Shown in pieces: positions 54,401 to 62,789 of a DNA stretch of 64,000 bases. The stretch comes from Chloroflexi bacterium AL-N1. Its GTDB lineage: Bacteria > Chloroflexota > Chloroflexia > Chloroflexales > Roseiflexaceae. The notes under the pieces are model-generated. The model was given only the letters and a program-made list of their open reading frames with translations. It made no database searches and was not told where the DNA came from. Location: contig WYDT01000004.1 of NCBI GenBank assembly GCA_013122435.1, positions 124,001-188,000 of the forward strand, written 5' to 3'. A program made the position numbers and the translations under genes. Each line of letters opens with the position of its first letter. Position 1 is the stretch's first letter.

Positions 54401-56912
54401 TTTGTTGAGCTACCCGCGTAAGTTTTGCAGCACGACCCTCACCGCTATCATCATCCCAGGCTATCGAATTAGACTGTTCATAGTAGAGATTAAGGTAGGT
54501 ATCGACTCCTGGCGCCAGATTACTGGTTTCAATAGTATAGGTAAGGCCCTTAACGCCCTCAAATGTCACCCAGTCATATTCATCGTCATAGTCACAAAAG
54601 ATATGGATCTGCACAGAACCAAAATCAAAGGGCTGTGCCTGCTCACGTGTATTATCTGGCTCATAGATATCCGGGCATGGGTCGGGGATGGGGCCGGTAG
54701 CATCAAGGATACGTAATGTATAGCCCGACCCATTGGTACCCACCCAATAATTATCACGTATCTTGACATAGTAGATTCCCGCATCCAATGGGTCAGTTGT
54801 GAGGAGAGAATTGTTATAGTCTCCACTGTTACGATCCGCTGCAATCAACGTTGTCCCATCGGTATCATAAAACTCGATGACTGTGTCAGTGTACAAAAGA
54901 TTGTATGTCTCGATACGGTATGGCTTGCCCTCCTCTGCCTCAAAGGAGATCCAGTCTCTATCACCATAGGTGCACAAGCGATGCTCCTGTTCCAGTCCAA
55001 CCGTGAACGGGTTGGACTGTGCCGGGGTATCGTTAGGTTCGTAGATATCGGGGCAATCCGGTGGGAGTGGTGTGGGCGTCAGCGTTGGCGTGGCGGTCGG
55101 GCCATCGGTCGGCGTGGGGGTGTTGGTTGGCGTCGGGGAGGGACCATCGGTGGGAATTGGTGTGGGTGTCGGCGGTGTCAGCGAGGCTCCGGCGAGGTAG
55201 TTCTGATCGACCTCGCCAGCGCTCAACGCCCGGTTATAGAAGGCCACCAGATGGTAGGTGCCCAGCCAGGGGCGGTCGTTGGTCGGTTCGTTGCCCAGCG
55301 CCAGCCGATAGCCAGTATTCCAGTTCGACAGATCACCACCAACAGTAGCACTCGCCTGCTGCACACCATTGATGTAGATTCGTGCAGCACCCGTACTGCT
55401 ACGCGTATACACCATATGCGTCAGTCCTGTCGTGGCCATGCCCGTCCCCGTCGACAACGATGGCACACCATTCAGACTGGTGTCGGTGGTACGCAGCCGC
55501 ACATCAAAAGCCGACGAGGGTGTACTACCTGTGCCATGGCCCAGCGTGAGGTTGCGATTGAGACCATCCGCCGAGATACTGACCATCCGCGCCGGGCCAC
55601 CCTGACTGGCCTGTGCTGGCGTAATCCAGGCTTCCAGCGTCAGTTCATTGGAGGCCCGCGCTGCACTAATGATCGGGCTGGCCGCTCCCGACGACTCGAT
55701 GATCGTCCCGCTGTTGAGCGTTAAACCACCGCCGTTCTCCCAGGTCACATTGGCCGGGTCAGCAATGGTGAGATCGAGCGGCGTTCCCACACCAGCTACA
55801 TCTCGCACCATTGCACCACTGCCCTCCTGAAAGCCATAGAGCGTCTGCAAACCATTGGTCACCCGTGCGCCTGGTGCTGGCGTTGCGGTCGGGGTATTGG
55901 TATTCGTCGGCATCGCCGTGGGTGTGTTGGTTGGCGGTATCGGCGTATGCGAGGGCGTATTGGTTGGGGTAGCAGTCGGGCCATTGGTCGGGGTATTCGT
56001 CGGCGGGACCGGCGTATGCGTTGGGGTGTTCGTCGGTGTCGCGGTTGTCCCCGTCGCCGTGTATTTCTGCTCCAGGTAATCATCGATCCGCTGTACTTCT
56101 GTGGCGTCCAACTTCCGCTCATAGACCATTAGTTCAACGATATCACCATTGAAGTAGGTGTCGTCGTTGTAGCCACGACCGATCTGCCCGGTGGTACGTG
56201 TGCGGCGAATCGTCGACCATGTTCCGGTGGCTGTCAGCGCTTCGGCCCCATCCACATAGATGATGTCTGTCCCGCCACCATGCGTCGCCGTGGTGCGGGT
56301 GTAGGCACTCCCAATCGATGCTGGACGAGTATACCGGATATGGTTATCTGGCTGACTGGTACCAAAACGAACCTGCACCATATCCTGATAGGGACTCAGG
56401 AAGGTCGCACCCCATGAACCAGTTTCATTCCAGAACAGCGCCGCTCGTCGTCCGGTCGAACTGGGATCGGTGGGTACTCGATGGGAACTGACCAGCACAA
56501 AACTCATGCTGGTGAAGTCGTTAATTGAGTAAGTGAAGGTGAGAAAGTCCTCAACACCATCGAAACGTAACGCCGGGAGGCCATTCAGTGCGTTGGGCAC
56601 CAGGGTGGGCTGGTGCGCACCGGTGCTCTGGCTGGCATCACGACCATTGCCGGACTGGTCGGCCCAACTGATGACGGCAGCACCATCGAGCGTGACACCA
56701 GCATCGGCTTTGAGCCACAAACCAAGGTCTTGCGTCGGCACCGGATCGGCATTCAGGAGCGCACCAACGAGATTTGGTTGCTCAACCACAGCGGACGATG
56801 GCGTAGCATCGGTGGAAGCGACAGCGACATGTGGCGAAGCAACGGCACGATGAGGCGGAACAAACCCGGCCAGCAGGCTGAACAAAGCAAGGTACAAAAC
56901 AGCACGTAGCAT
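51321..56912 (-). CDS. giant secreted RHS protein, N-terminal part
   Basis: An 1,863-residue frame. In order it has a signal peptide ([20 protein letters not shown]); a LamG/concanavalin-like domain (about 60-290); a TPTNTPT linker; a second LamG domain (about 354-580); three pre-peptidase-like domains beginning CPDIYEPND or similar (about 622, 746 and 870); another linker; a CAP/SCP domain (about 1035-1150: [39 protein letters not shown]); and the RHS N-terminal region from about 1270. The last 25 residues are a frameshift tail; the next frame continues with [14 protein letters not shown]. Inference: a cell-surface or released toxin carrier. The fusion with a CAP domain is unusual. Confidence 0.85.
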   Translation of the reverse strand: MLRAVLYLALFSLLAGFVPPHRAVASPHVAVASTDATPSSAVVEQPNLVGALLNADPVPTQDLGLWLKADAGVTLDGAAVISWADQSGNGRDASQSTGAHQPTLVPNALNGLPALRFDGVEDFLTFTYSINDFTSMSFVLVSSHRVPTDPSSTGRRAALFWNETGSWGATFLSPYQDMVQVRFGTSQPDNHIRYTRPASIGSAYTRTTATHGGGTDIIYVDGAEALTATGTWSTIRRTRTTGQIGRGYNDDTYFNGDIVELMVYERKLDATEVQRIDDYLEQKYTATGTTATPTNTPTHTPVPPTNTPTNGPTATPTNTPSHTPIPPTNTPTAMPTNTNTPTATPAPGARVTNGLQTLYGFQEGSGAMVRDVAGVGTPLDLTIADPANVTWENGGGLTLNSGTIIESSGAASPIISAARASNELTLEAWITPAQASQGGPARMVSISADGLNRNLTLGHGTGSTPSSAFDVRLRTTDTSLNGVPSLSTGTGMATTGLTHMVYTRSSTGAARIYINGVQQASATVGGDLSNWNTGYRLALGNEPTNDRPWLGTYHLVAFYNRALSAGEVDQNYLAGASLTPPTPTPIPTDGPSPTPTNTPTPTDGPTATPTLTPTPLPPDCPDIYEPNDTPAQSNPFTVGLEQEHRLCTYGDRDWISFEAEEGKPYRIETYNLLYTDTVIEFYDTDGTTLIAADRNSGDYNNSLLTTDPLDAGIYYVKIRDNYWVGTNGSGYTLRILDATGPIPDPCPDIYEPDNTREQAQPFDFGSVQIHIFCDYDDEYDWVTFEGVKGLTYTIETSNLAPGVDTYLNLYYEQSNSIAWDDDSGEGRAAKLTRVAQQTGTYYVRVLDEFRNTSSTRELYELRITEEKVCHDDLEDPFEVDDMVDRAWPIRVGETRTLGLCRTDNDAWDRDWVTFQTETAGTFRIEHLNVSPGSHIGLQLYDATGETIIAKGFTWLGENDVSYQIIEVALSAGSYAVRTTGTVVSPYPFRTYDLRISEINTSLVRDEVPHLTPTPTWPAGTPTPTPTPTADPTTLATEEEIRRQVNEERIVRGIAPVANVPIFSDAARSHSRDMDEHGFLGHIGSDGSTFWERAARAGYYGAFSENAAWGNNPVEGWMNSAGHRRNMLTPVWREMGLGTSDDYHTLMFGFRGSIRPIFINNDAKVTYSPQVTLTIPLDYRSEAIKISDSTFFENVPWQTISPTVSIIDDVTGPIENVEPLIISWTLPSGTGERSVYVMVRSSLDQITMSRATIHLAAPPLTDTETMPALPPAMAYYQTPDFVGAATFDHPLVTTGGLLPPDLTVRNNSYVADEGRNHQGSTLGVGSSLSEYAILRRPDNTPADTSDGSFVLLWDGVLSPLVYADPARGGDGFYHRAREVAGAELQVRRRSGATHAEGSYWEITNVAGQQWRLGYTTDSTWRYVDANDATHPWRWNLDRVEDVHSNYQTWRYQTEPGTLNGVAFERGGYVSEIAWNGNATLNQAPDRQMRFVYANRSSGAPDYDAANERFYLTKRLAHIDVEVNGQKIWDYTFDYDMVTDGTRRQLLLRNLTKHGSDGTTVLSDIDLTHAAPMVAGEGYRLETVALNGTTRMTYGYERFDANGEQRYRVTTVDWPTAADGGGTASDTMAQLVPVHFMPEQSGAGRRVSYKFYMDDDGTFGFGMTTIDDGSGNSITTRYRQEPDFRGLPYKQYCETSGGPAAQQSGRGPGLSAPTSSAFGGICHEHVSNYDSLSSYSGSAVIRVPTNFEDIRLADGSMQHLQTNYEYNRDGQPVYIDEYGEQNTPDDDRYIEREYQDPTFPNLVTSERIRNTTGITVSRTTYAYVPGTQLLAEEGAGCWRRTAYSRRPTPTTFVACSPLRPTRSAK

Positions 56913-57155
56913 AGATCACCTCTTACAACCACAGAGAAAAATATTACTCTCACACGCAGTCGGAGGCTACCGTACTCTGGCATAGATCGAGGATAAGAAC
57001 GAGCGAACGGAGCACGACTGTGGAACGCATATCTATTTATGAATGTATGGGTAAACTGTTCTCAGTGAAGATTATACACCTATACGACAGCGAGTAAGAT
57101 GTATAGTCGATGACAGATTATTCATCTTAGAAATGTTTTGAAAGAAGAGACAAAA
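56913..57155 (-). other. intergenic region upstream of the giant RHS gene
   Basis: This part holds no gene. It should contain the promoter of the RHS gene on the - strand, but no clear -35/-10 pair is assigned. It is followed by the terminator-like hairpin at 57156-57182 belonging to the dehydrogenase gene. Confidence 0.4.
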
Positions 57156-57182
57156 GATGAAGCTACGACGTGTAGCTCCACC
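57156..57182 (-). terminator. rho-independent terminator of the UDP-glucose dehydrogenase gene
   Basis: On the - strand a stem with arms AGCTAC/GTAGCT (57161-57166 with 57172-57177), extended by two more pairs over one mismatch, is followed by a T-rich stretch (CATCTTTTGTCTC). It lies 34 bp after the gene's stop. A nearly identical stem follows the subtilase gene. Confidence 0.6.
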
Positions 57183-57215
57183 TCTTTGGTCAATTGTGTA
57201 TCAAGAATGACACAT

Positions 57216-58594
57216 CTATTGTGGTGGCAAGTAGCGCGAACCAACGGCCAGGTAGCCATAGCCATGCTTGGTCAACTCCTGGAAGTCTGAAATCATTCGT
57301 CGACCATCGATCACCAGATACGGTGGAGCCACCGTGTCCAGAATCTTACCTGAGAGACCACGAAATTCGGGCCAGTCCGTTGTAATAATCAGCAGGTCAC
57401 TCCCCTCCAGAGCCGCTTTACTGCTCTCGTGGCAGGTAGTATGTTGAAACAGATAATGAGCATCAGGATTGAAAAAGCGCTTTGCCCCATCCATCGCCAT
57501 GGGATCATACGCACGGATCTCGCTCACACCACGTGCGAGGAGGGCCTCAAGCAACTTCAGTGAAGAGGCATCCCGCATATCATTGGTGCGCTGCTTGAAG
57601 GCCAGACCAAGCAAGGCCACCCACTTCTGGTTGAAACAAACACCCGCTTCATGCACCGTACGATCCAGTAAGTACGTTTTCTGGTACTCATTGATCTCAT
57701 AGACCGAACGCAGTATGTCGGCAGATTGACCAAGCGTTCTCAATTGGTACATAAGCGAAAGGGTATCTTTGCCGTAGCACGACCCACCCGCCCCGTTCGA
57801 GACGTAGGGGCCCCAATTGCTGATACGGCTGTCGGCGGTCACACCGAGCTTTAGCTCTTCCATATGGATGTTGGGAAACGATTCACCTCATCGCGCTCCC
57901 ACTCCATTCCAAAATGAGCTATAGGTGAATAGCAGGGTGTTGGGTACATATTTGATCGCCTCAGCGGTCTCTGGCGTTGTCTCGATATAGCGAATACGCA
58001 CATGGTTCACAAAATGCGAATAGATTCGCTGAATGATCTGGAAATCTGCCTCGTGGTCAGCCCCAAGCACTACGCGAGAGGGCCGCCGCGACTGCTCAAT
58101 TGCATCTCCTTCGGGTAAAACTCGGGATTGGAGGCAACTCCCACATTTGGTACGGCATACTCCCTGAGTTTAGCTGCCAACTGACATACGGTACCAATCG
58201 GCACCGTGCTCTTGTTAATCAGCACAACCCGGCGTGTATCGTTACGCCGCGCCAGCAACGCACACAGATGCTCTATGGCTTGAAAATAGAAACTCAGATT
58301 CGATGAGCCATCCAGGTTAGGTGGTGTTGGGAGGCAGAGAAAAATAGCCTCAACACCTTCGATAACCTCCTTCAGTGCACTGGTGAAGAAGAGTGAGCGG
58401 TCTTTCGTTTCAGCAATAATCTCTGGCAGCCCCACCTCATTGACGTACTGACCAATACGATTGCGATCAGCAGAACGATACGTATCGAGCTTTTGTTCAT
58501 CGATATCATAAGTATAGACTTCGTGGCCATACTCCGAGATGACCGCCGCATGGGTCAGTCCAACAAACCCGGTCCCTGCAACAATAATTTTCAT
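57216..58594 (-). pseudogene. UDP-glucose 6-dehydrogenase, three frame changes
   Basis: The gene encodes the oxidation of UDP-glucose (or a related sugar nucleotide) to UDP-glucuronate for polysaccharide synthesis. N-terminal NAD domain 58070-58594: KIIVAGTGFVGLTHAAVISE, FLCLPTPPN, INKSTVPIGT, ASNPEF. Near 58115 the frame shifts and continues (57888-58070) as GDAIEQSRRPSRVVLGADHE to AIKYVPNTLLFTYSSFWN. At about 57905 an extra base shifts it again (NEWERDEVNRF), and near 57882 a compensating change restores HMEELKLGVTADSRISNWG and the C-terminal domain. The catalytic Cys is in GGSCYGKD. All three are one-base events; otherwise the protein is complete. Confidence 0.82.
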
Positions 58595-58780
58595 AGTACC
58601 TTAACCAGATAATGCAAAGGACATACTGCTTACAGACACCACAGCGCTTGAAGACAACCACCAGAATACTGTTCGCATTATAACGCTTTTTCAAAACGAA
58701 GTATTGGTTCTGGTATTGACCGAGATCTTGTATTTGAGGTTTGCAACAGAGGTGTGCGGGGTAAAGCTTATCAAACAAAG

Positions 58781-58807
58781 AGTGGAGCTACGATATGTAG
58801 CCCCACT
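58781..58807 (-). terminator. rho-independent terminator of the subtilase gene
   Basis: The arms 58781-58791 and 58797-58807 form an 11-bp stem with one mismatch (AGTGGAGCTAC with GTAGCCCCACT), loop GATAT. On the - strand a T-rich run (CTTTGTTTG) follows. It lies 21 bp after the subtilase stop codon and shares its stem sequence with the terminator of the dehydrogenase gene. Confidence 0.7.
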
Positions 58808-58827
58808 TCTGAGTTCAGTTGTACCTT

Positions 58828-61800
58828 TTACCTGGCCACAATCGGCAGGTAATTCAGATAACTGGTTGCTTCGTTGAAAATATTGACGCGTACCGTACCA
58901 AGATTATCTGGTGATCCACCTGCTGTTCCTGCATCAAAGACACCATACCACCTATCTCCCAACTCAAAGTCTGCCAGTCGCCATGAAACTTCGAGATCAA
59001 ACGGAGTCTTAGAAGGAATCGCATCGGTTGGGCCTGTAACGTTGAGGTTGTTCGCATCCTCTGTTGGTACAATCCCAGTTGAAACTGTGATATCGTCCTG
59101 AGCAGCCTCTGAGCCTTCCCAGTTCTGGATAATCACCAGGTAGGTTCCGGCAGGTGGTTCCACAAAATCACAAACCTCTAATGCCGTCCCTGTTGAACTG
59201 ACACAGACCTGTTCTGACTCTTGTGGGACACCATCCGGCTCACTATCATCAATCCCATCGATATGCACAAACATATCAATATCAGGAGCAGTTGAGGTGA
59301 TAACTTCGGTTACAAAACGTGCTGTATTATCTGACACCTCATAGGAGAGCACTTTAACACCATCAGTAAGATCATCATACACATCAGCATTGTCTGAGTC
59401 AGTGGCAAGGCTTAAGTCTGTTTGCTCACCTTTGACCAGTCCAGCCGTACTCGTGGTAAGTTCCTCAACTGCAATTGCATTCACATCGGCAATCGACTCT
59501 GAACCGGATGCACGGGTGGTGCTAATCTCAATCAGGTCTGGCAATGTACTTGCTGCTGGTTGAACGGCAAGAGGTAACCGTGCTGTTGGCGCCAGTTCAT
59601 CGTCCTCAGTCAACACCAGTGCACCAAAGACATATTCACCGATTGGGAGAGCTTCGACATCTGCGGTGATACTAATCGTCTGCTCACCACCGACGGGAAT
59701 TGTAAAGCTGCTTGGCTCGACGGTGATGTCCAATCCTTCGGTAGCAGTGGTGGTAATGGTCCACGAGGCTTCCGTTGCCAGAGCACTGGTAAAGGTCCGC
59801 GACCAGGTACAGTCAACGACACAAGCATCATCAGCCATGCTGGCAAGGTTAAGATCAGTGGGAATGCCACCCTCAGCCGGGTTAGCTGCTTCGTGATTTT
59901 CGGCTGTTTCGTCTAATATCAAGCCAGCCTGAACAGCTTTGCTGACATCAATACGTCCGCCACCAATATCAAGCGGTCCTGCCAGGGTACCATCATTATC
60001 CGTCGTAACTCCTGCAGTAACAGCAGTGGTCATCAGGGCTGATTGGACTTCCGCTACCGACCAATCGGGATGCATCTGCTGTACCAGAGCAGCCGCTCCA
60101 GCCGCGTGTGGCGATGCCATAGAAGTACCACTCAGAAAACCATATTCACTTTCGGCAGCATCAGTATTCAGCACTGCTGCGAGAATATCAACCCCAGGTG
60201 CAGCTACATCTGGTTTGAGGATATCGGGCAGGGTGGCATCAGGTCCACGTGAGCTGAAGGCAGCTACGATATCACCAAAATCATCAGAGATTTCTTTGGT
60301 GGCGCCTTGAATCTGGGCAGTATGATTAGCTCCAGAGGCGAGCCACTCCTTCAACAAAACACCATCGTCAAAGGTAATATGCACACCCGGAATGGGATAG
60401 ATGTCGCCGTTGAGCGAGGTACCGCTCTCCTCATCGTTGGCTAAAACATAGCCTGCACCACCAGATGCTGCCACATTGACTGCTTTCGCCACACGGCCAA
60501 GTGCACCACGATCACACACAACAATCAGATCCGAGAGATCGGTGCCATCTGCAAACGGCTCACACAGAGGATTGTTGTACGGTGCTGCACCGGCATACAC
60601 AATGGATGTTTCCCCAAGGGAACCAGAAAAACCCTTCCCAGAGATATCAGATGGTGCAGCAGTACCACCAGTTAAATCCGTTAAGCCATTGACAAAGGCG
60701 CGATCATGGGTACTTGCTGCGACACTCATAATCCATGGGGCATTCGCAGGTGAGCCAAGGGTTTCTCTATCTGGACCACTGTTCCCTGCTGAAGTAGCGG
60801 AGAAGACACCTGCTGCAAAGGCATTGCGGAAGGCGACAGCAGTAGGATTAATCCAGGGATCGTTAGAGCCACCACCAATGGAATAGTTGATGACATCAAC
60901 ACCATCTTCAACTGCCTGATCAATCGAGGCAACGAGTGCAGCCCCTGGACAACCAGCCGTTGTGTTACAGCCATCATAAGCAATAACATTGGCGTGGGGC
61001 GCTACACCAGCCAGCGTTCCTGTATCAATACCGTTAATCGACGACTCAACCACATTGCCTGCTGCGGTGCTCCCCACATGCGAGCCATGGCTATCATCGT
61101 CAGCAGGGCTGGGATTGTCAAGCGGATCAGCGCTCTCAGCCGTGTCAGGCCAGGTCCAGGCACCAATCAACTTGTCGTTACACACAAAGGTATCTTGAAA
61201 AATATCACTCTCGGGATCACAGACACCGACATACACCCCTTCACCGAGTGGGTTGGTATGGTCGTAGCCATCAGCCCCAACATCAGCAAACGAGGCGTGA
61301 TCGTAGTTGATACCGGTGTCGATAATACCTACAATCATGCCTTCGCCCTGATTAGGATCAATCTGACCACGAATCTCACCACCCGTGAATTCCTCTGAGT
61401 GGATGTTGACATATAGTTCACTGGCGGAGAGAGAGGTCTCTTGAGCATTATCAAGTTCTGTACTACCGATAAAGATACCAGGGCTGACCTGGAACGGCAC
61501 TAGATCGATTGCAATAGGGCCATTTTCATCAGCAGCACCTAAATGAATATGGGCCCCCGGGCCACCAACCTCAACGCCGGTAGTTGCAATATTAAAGGTG
61601 AGGATGTTCGTTTCAGCATTGTAGGTAAATACACCGATTCCTGTAGCAGTACTGTCATTTGGTGGAACCTCATTAGCTCCACTAAGTTCTGCCTTATACA
61701 GAGCCGCTTCGAAGTCGTCCTGTGCAGCACCAATAAAGGCAGGACCGACATCTGTATGCAACGATTGGATTTCTTCCTGCTGCACACTCAAGACGCCTGG

Positions 61801-62244
61801 CAATTGAGCAATCTGTGTTGCCTGATCCTCGGTAATCCGTACAGCAAAACCATTAAACGCAACATCGTAGGTATGGACAACATCCAGTGGCACGCCAAGC
61901 ATTTGCTGCGCGGCTGTAAGCACCGTATTTTGCGCACTCTGCAAATACTGACGGTAGTTAACGCTATCCTGACTCTCTATATCTAGTTTGCGGGTTCCTT
62001 TGCTCTGTGGGCTGGTTGCATTCAAACCCAGCAGACTTCCGTCATATGTAGCTAATGGAGCATCTTCCAATTGAACGATGTACACGGATGAGTTTGATGA
62101 TTTAGGATTTCCAGTACTAACACTGGAAGATACATGCTTAGGAGCTGTTGCGCGTGGAAGGGTTTCAGGATCAATGGGTTGTGCAAATGCAGTAGCAATC
62201 CATGATCCAAAGAGAAGTGCGGTGATGAGCAGCATACGTGGCAT
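58828..62244 (-). CDS. secreted subtilisin-like protease with CHRD insertion
   Basis: A 1,138-residue S8 peptidase. Signal peptide 1-21 (LLITALLFGSWIATAFA); I9-type propeptide about 50-165 (SVYIVQLEDAPLATYDG); a CHRD domain at about 182-296 (YKAELSGANEVPPNDSTATG, GAHIHLGAADENGP, FTGGEIRGQI). The catalytic domain has Asp309 (VGIIDTG), His386 (DDDSHGSHVG), Asn488 (SAGNSG) and Ser708 (SGTSMASPHA), with a PA insert at about 540-650. Two beta-rich C-terminal domains end in LNYLPIVAR. It is probably released or surface-held and digests proteins outside the cell. The CHRD domain sits between propeptide and catalytic domain, which is unusual. Confidence 0.9.
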   Translation of the reverse strand: MPRMLLITALLFGSWIATAFAQPIDPETLPRATAPKHVSSSVSTGNPKSSNSSVYIVQLEDAPLATYDGSLLGLNATSPQSKGTRKLDIESQDSVNYRQYLQSAQNTVLTAAQQMLGVPLDVVHTYDVAFNGFAVRITEDQATQIAQLPGVLSVQQEEIQSLHTDVGPAFIGAAQDDFEAALYKAELSGANEVPPNDSTATGIGVFTYNAETNILTFNIATTGVEVGGPGAHIHLGAADENGPIAIDLVPFQVSPGIFIGSTELDNAQETSLSASELYVNIHSEEFTGGEIRGQIDPNQGEGMIVGIIDTGINYDHASFADVGADGYDHTNPLGEGVYVGVCDPESDIFQDTFVCNDKLIGAWTWPDTAESADPLDNPSPADDDSHGSHVGSTAAGNVVESSINGIDTGTLAGVAPHANVIAYDGCNTTAGCPGAALVASIDQAVEDGVDVINYSIGGGSNDPWINPTAVAFRNAFAAGVFSATSAGNSGPDRETLGSPANAPWIMSVAASTHDRAFVNGLTDLTGGTAAPSDISGKGFSGSLGETSIVYAGAAPYNNPLCEPFADGTDLSDLIVVCDRGALGRVAKAVNVAASGGAGYVLANDEESGTSLNGDIYPIPGVHITFDDGVLLKEWLASGANHTAQIQGATKEISDDFGDIVAAFSSRGPDATLPDILKPDVAAPGVDILAAVLNTDAAESEYGFLSGTSMASPHAAGAAALVQQMHPDWSVAEVQSALMTTAVTAGVTTDNDGTLAGPLDIGGGRIDVSKAVQAGLILDETAENHEAANPAEGGIPTDLNLASMADDACVVDCTWSRTFTSALATEASWTITTTATEGLDITVEPSSFTIPVGGEQTISITADVEALPIGEYVFGALVLTEDDELAPTARLPLAVQPAASTLPDLIEISTTRASGSESIADVNAIAVEELTTSTAGLVKGEQTDLSLATDSDNADVYDDLTDGVKVLSYEVSDNTARFVTEVITSTAPDIDMFVHIDGIDDSEPDGVPQESEQVCVSSTGTALEVCDFVEPPAGTYLVIIQNWEGSEAAQDDITVSTGIVPTEDANNLNVTGPTDAIPSKTPFDLEVSWRLADFELGDRWYGVFDAGTAGGSPDNLGTVRVNIFNEATSYLNYLPIVAR

Positions 62245-62789
62245 GCATACTTTCCTTTCTTGAATACTTTTTTAGCAATTTCACGATAATACCACAATAC
62301 ACTATTAACTGTCTAGCCTTGTTATTCAGGTATACATTCAACACTTAGTGCATGCAAAATCAGGATATGCCTTTTTAATACAAAATAAAGGAGCGGCAAA
62401 GTAATTTGACACAGGCGGCAAGAAAACTGGCACACCTACATACAATCTTATGATTTTCCCATTCTTTCTGCGCTTCCGTCTTCCACCACACTTCGCCTTA
62501 AGAAGTATATTGACCATAACCTGAGTATTTTTAGCTAGACCTATAAGAGTACCCCGTGGTATTGTAAAAACTATGTTAAGCAGTGCGCGTATTTCGAGAA
62601 GTTGTGGGCAAACCATAGATCCTCTTGTTAGCTACATGCAACTGGTGTAGAAAATCTCATGCTAAGAAGTATGGCATATACGAACGATTTTAAGGATCAT
62701 CTAACAAGACATGACGCCTTAATCGTATATACTATATTGCAGTAATAACAAGAAAACATCCTAATCTTTATCTATAACAGCAGGTCTCG
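62245..62789 (+). other. divergent intergenic region
   Basis: The 545 bp between the divergent subtilase and the glycosidase-like gene holds the leaders of both. A - strand frame at 62338-62616 has no ribosome site and unusual composition and is not considered a gene. No RNA gene or clear operator was found. Confidence 0.5.

Noticed and set aside
62338-62616. A 92-codon - strand frame between the subtilase and the glycosidase-like gene
   Set aside because: It has no ribosome site and an irregular composition; the region is better explained as the leader of both divergent genes.
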